DNA of 30,451 nt from Teratosphaeria epicoccoides (Eukaryota; Ascomycota; Dothideomycetes; Mycosphaerellales; Teratosphaeriaceae): contig JADDMT010000232.1 in the NCBI GenBank assembly GCA_021401465.1, positions 1-30,451 on the forward strand, read 5' to 3'. The notes below the pieces were generated by a model that was not told the DNA's origin, searched no databases, and worked only from the letters and a program-made list of their open reading frames with translations. The translations under genes and the position numbers were made by a program. Position 1 is the stretch's first letter, and every line of letters starts with the position of its first letter. Below, piece after piece: positions 29,901-30,451 of the stretch.

Positions 29901-30324
29901 GCCATGACTAGACTCCTGCAGGACACTGTCGATCAGCTCGGCTATCACGCCGTCTAGGAAACCCTAATACGAGGCATCGGCGAAACCTTCTATTACACTC
30001 TATGTTATAGGACTAAGAGCAAGACCCGCCGAGAGATCTAGGTTAAGAGGGAACCTAGCCTGCAGAAGAGCCTGCTCTTTAGCCTTATCCTCCCTGATCT
30101 CACGCTCCTTAAGAGCGCGACTATCCTCGACCTCACGGTCGACTACGTCTAACTGTTTCTGAAGACGTATCTCCTTTACATGCGCCTCTATTATCTTCTG
30201 CGAAGCCTTAGTAAGGACCCCCTTCGCACGATCGAGATCGGCAATTAGTCTTTTCTGCTAATTACCTAACTTCGTCTATTCGACCTCTGTTACCTTCGCG
30301 TCGCAACTTCGACAGTTACTAAAG
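29895..30324 (-). pseudogene. Antisense ORF of family B (second copy), N-terminus cut by LTR
   Basis: On the minus strand the frame enters from the LTR border at 30324 and runs to TAA (complement of 29895-29897). Sequence after the lost Cys cluster reads RLIADLDRAKGVLTKASQKI, then EAHVKEIRLQKQLDVVDREV and SRALKEREIREDKAKEQALL. This is a long heptad-like stretch rich in K, E, R and L that strongly suggests a coiled coil. It ends SSHGL. Few stops interrupt it, so it is clearer here than in the copy at 8141-8659. The missing first 30 or so residues hold the Cys motif in that copy. The function is unknown. Confidence 0.75.
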
Positions 30325-30451
30325 TGTCATGAGTGTCAGGAGTACTGTCCGGAGTACTGTAGGATACAGGATCATGTGGGTCCTGAGTGCTATGAGTCAT
30401 AGTACTGTCATAGGAGTACTATGAGTCATAGGCACAGTCATAGAAGAAAGG
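30325..30451 (+). repeat. Family B LTR, first 127 bp, cut by window edge
   Basis: TGTCATGAGTGTCAGG starts directly after TTACTAAAG, inside the antisense gene of the B element. The copy at 8580 runs on at this point for about 250 bases to a polypurine tract. This LTR is therefore better read as an independent insertion than as the element's own 3' LTR. Internal AGTACT and CTATGAGTCATAG motifs repeat. It mirrors 1-127. Confidence 0.8.

Larger units (their letters stand above)
24106..30324 (+). mobile_element. Ty3/Gypsy family B element, nearly complete
   Basis: 5' LTR, gag, pol with chromodomain and most of the antisense gene are present. The 3' region is cut at 30324 by another B-type LTR before its own polypurine tract. 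It was inserted into C2, with TCCTA (24101-24105) as the likely target site. It is the best preserved element in the window. Confidence 0.88.

Noticed and set aside
1..30451. A single 30-kb DNA transposon (Maverick/Polinton or Starship-like) bounded by terminal inverted repeats
   Set aside because: The ends are LTR starts of family B with internal relatives at 8851 and 24106. No DNA polymerase B, tyrosine recombinase or capsid-type genes are seen; the interior is nested Gypsy elements.

Overview
The window looks like repeat-rich, RIP-mutated DNA from a filamentous ascomycete. Nearly every base can be assigned to LTR retrotransposons of the Ty3/Gypsy chromovirus type (gag, protease, reverse transcriptase, RNase H, integrase and a C-terminal chromodomain). 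All coding frames are riddled with stop codons, mostly TAG, and near-identical copies differ by C/T and G/A transitions without indels. That is the signature of repeat-induced point mutation. I see no intact host gene, tRNA, rRNA or CRISPR. The species cannot be named from the sequence.

Layout. Four families, called A to D here, are stacked inside one another. 1-127: start of a family B LTR on the minus strand, cut by the window edge. 128-3563: 3' part of a family C copy (C1). 3564-7434: 3' part of a family D element. 7435-9122: 3' part of a family B element (B2) with an LTR. About 9145-13870 and 22035-23502: one family A element, split by insertion of 13871-22034, a full-length family C element with two LTRs and a perfect 5-bp target duplication (CTTAC). 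23503-24105: minus-strand fragment of a third C copy (C2), the target of both A and B. 24106-30324: family B element with 5' LTR, gag, pol and the start of its 3' region. 30325-30451: start of another B-type LTR, in the opposite direction to the one at 1-127, so the window ends form a 127-bp inverted repeat.

The most interesting point is a shared gene layout. In C (two copies), B (two copies) and D, a second gene lies between pol and the 3' LTR, on the opposite strand. Sense and antisense frames meet tail to tail with stop codons that overlap (TTAG in C) or abut exactly (TCATGA or TTATAA in B, TGACTA in D). Family A shows weaker signs of the same. The antisense protein of C is about 498 codons, with N-terminal cysteine clusters and a lysine/arginine-rich C-terminal half. 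That of B is about 172 codons, with a cysteine cluster followed by a coiled coil. That of D is about 339 codons and unrecognised. These look like accessory antisense ORFs of chromoviruses, now inactivated.

Sense genes would make the particle and the integration machinery, with the chromodomain steering integration. The antisense products have no known job that I can assign. All copies here are dead or fragmentary. Family B at 24106-30324 is the best preserved (intact gag zinc knuckle, YLDD, integrase DD35E, and TG...CA LTR ends) and is probably the youngest.
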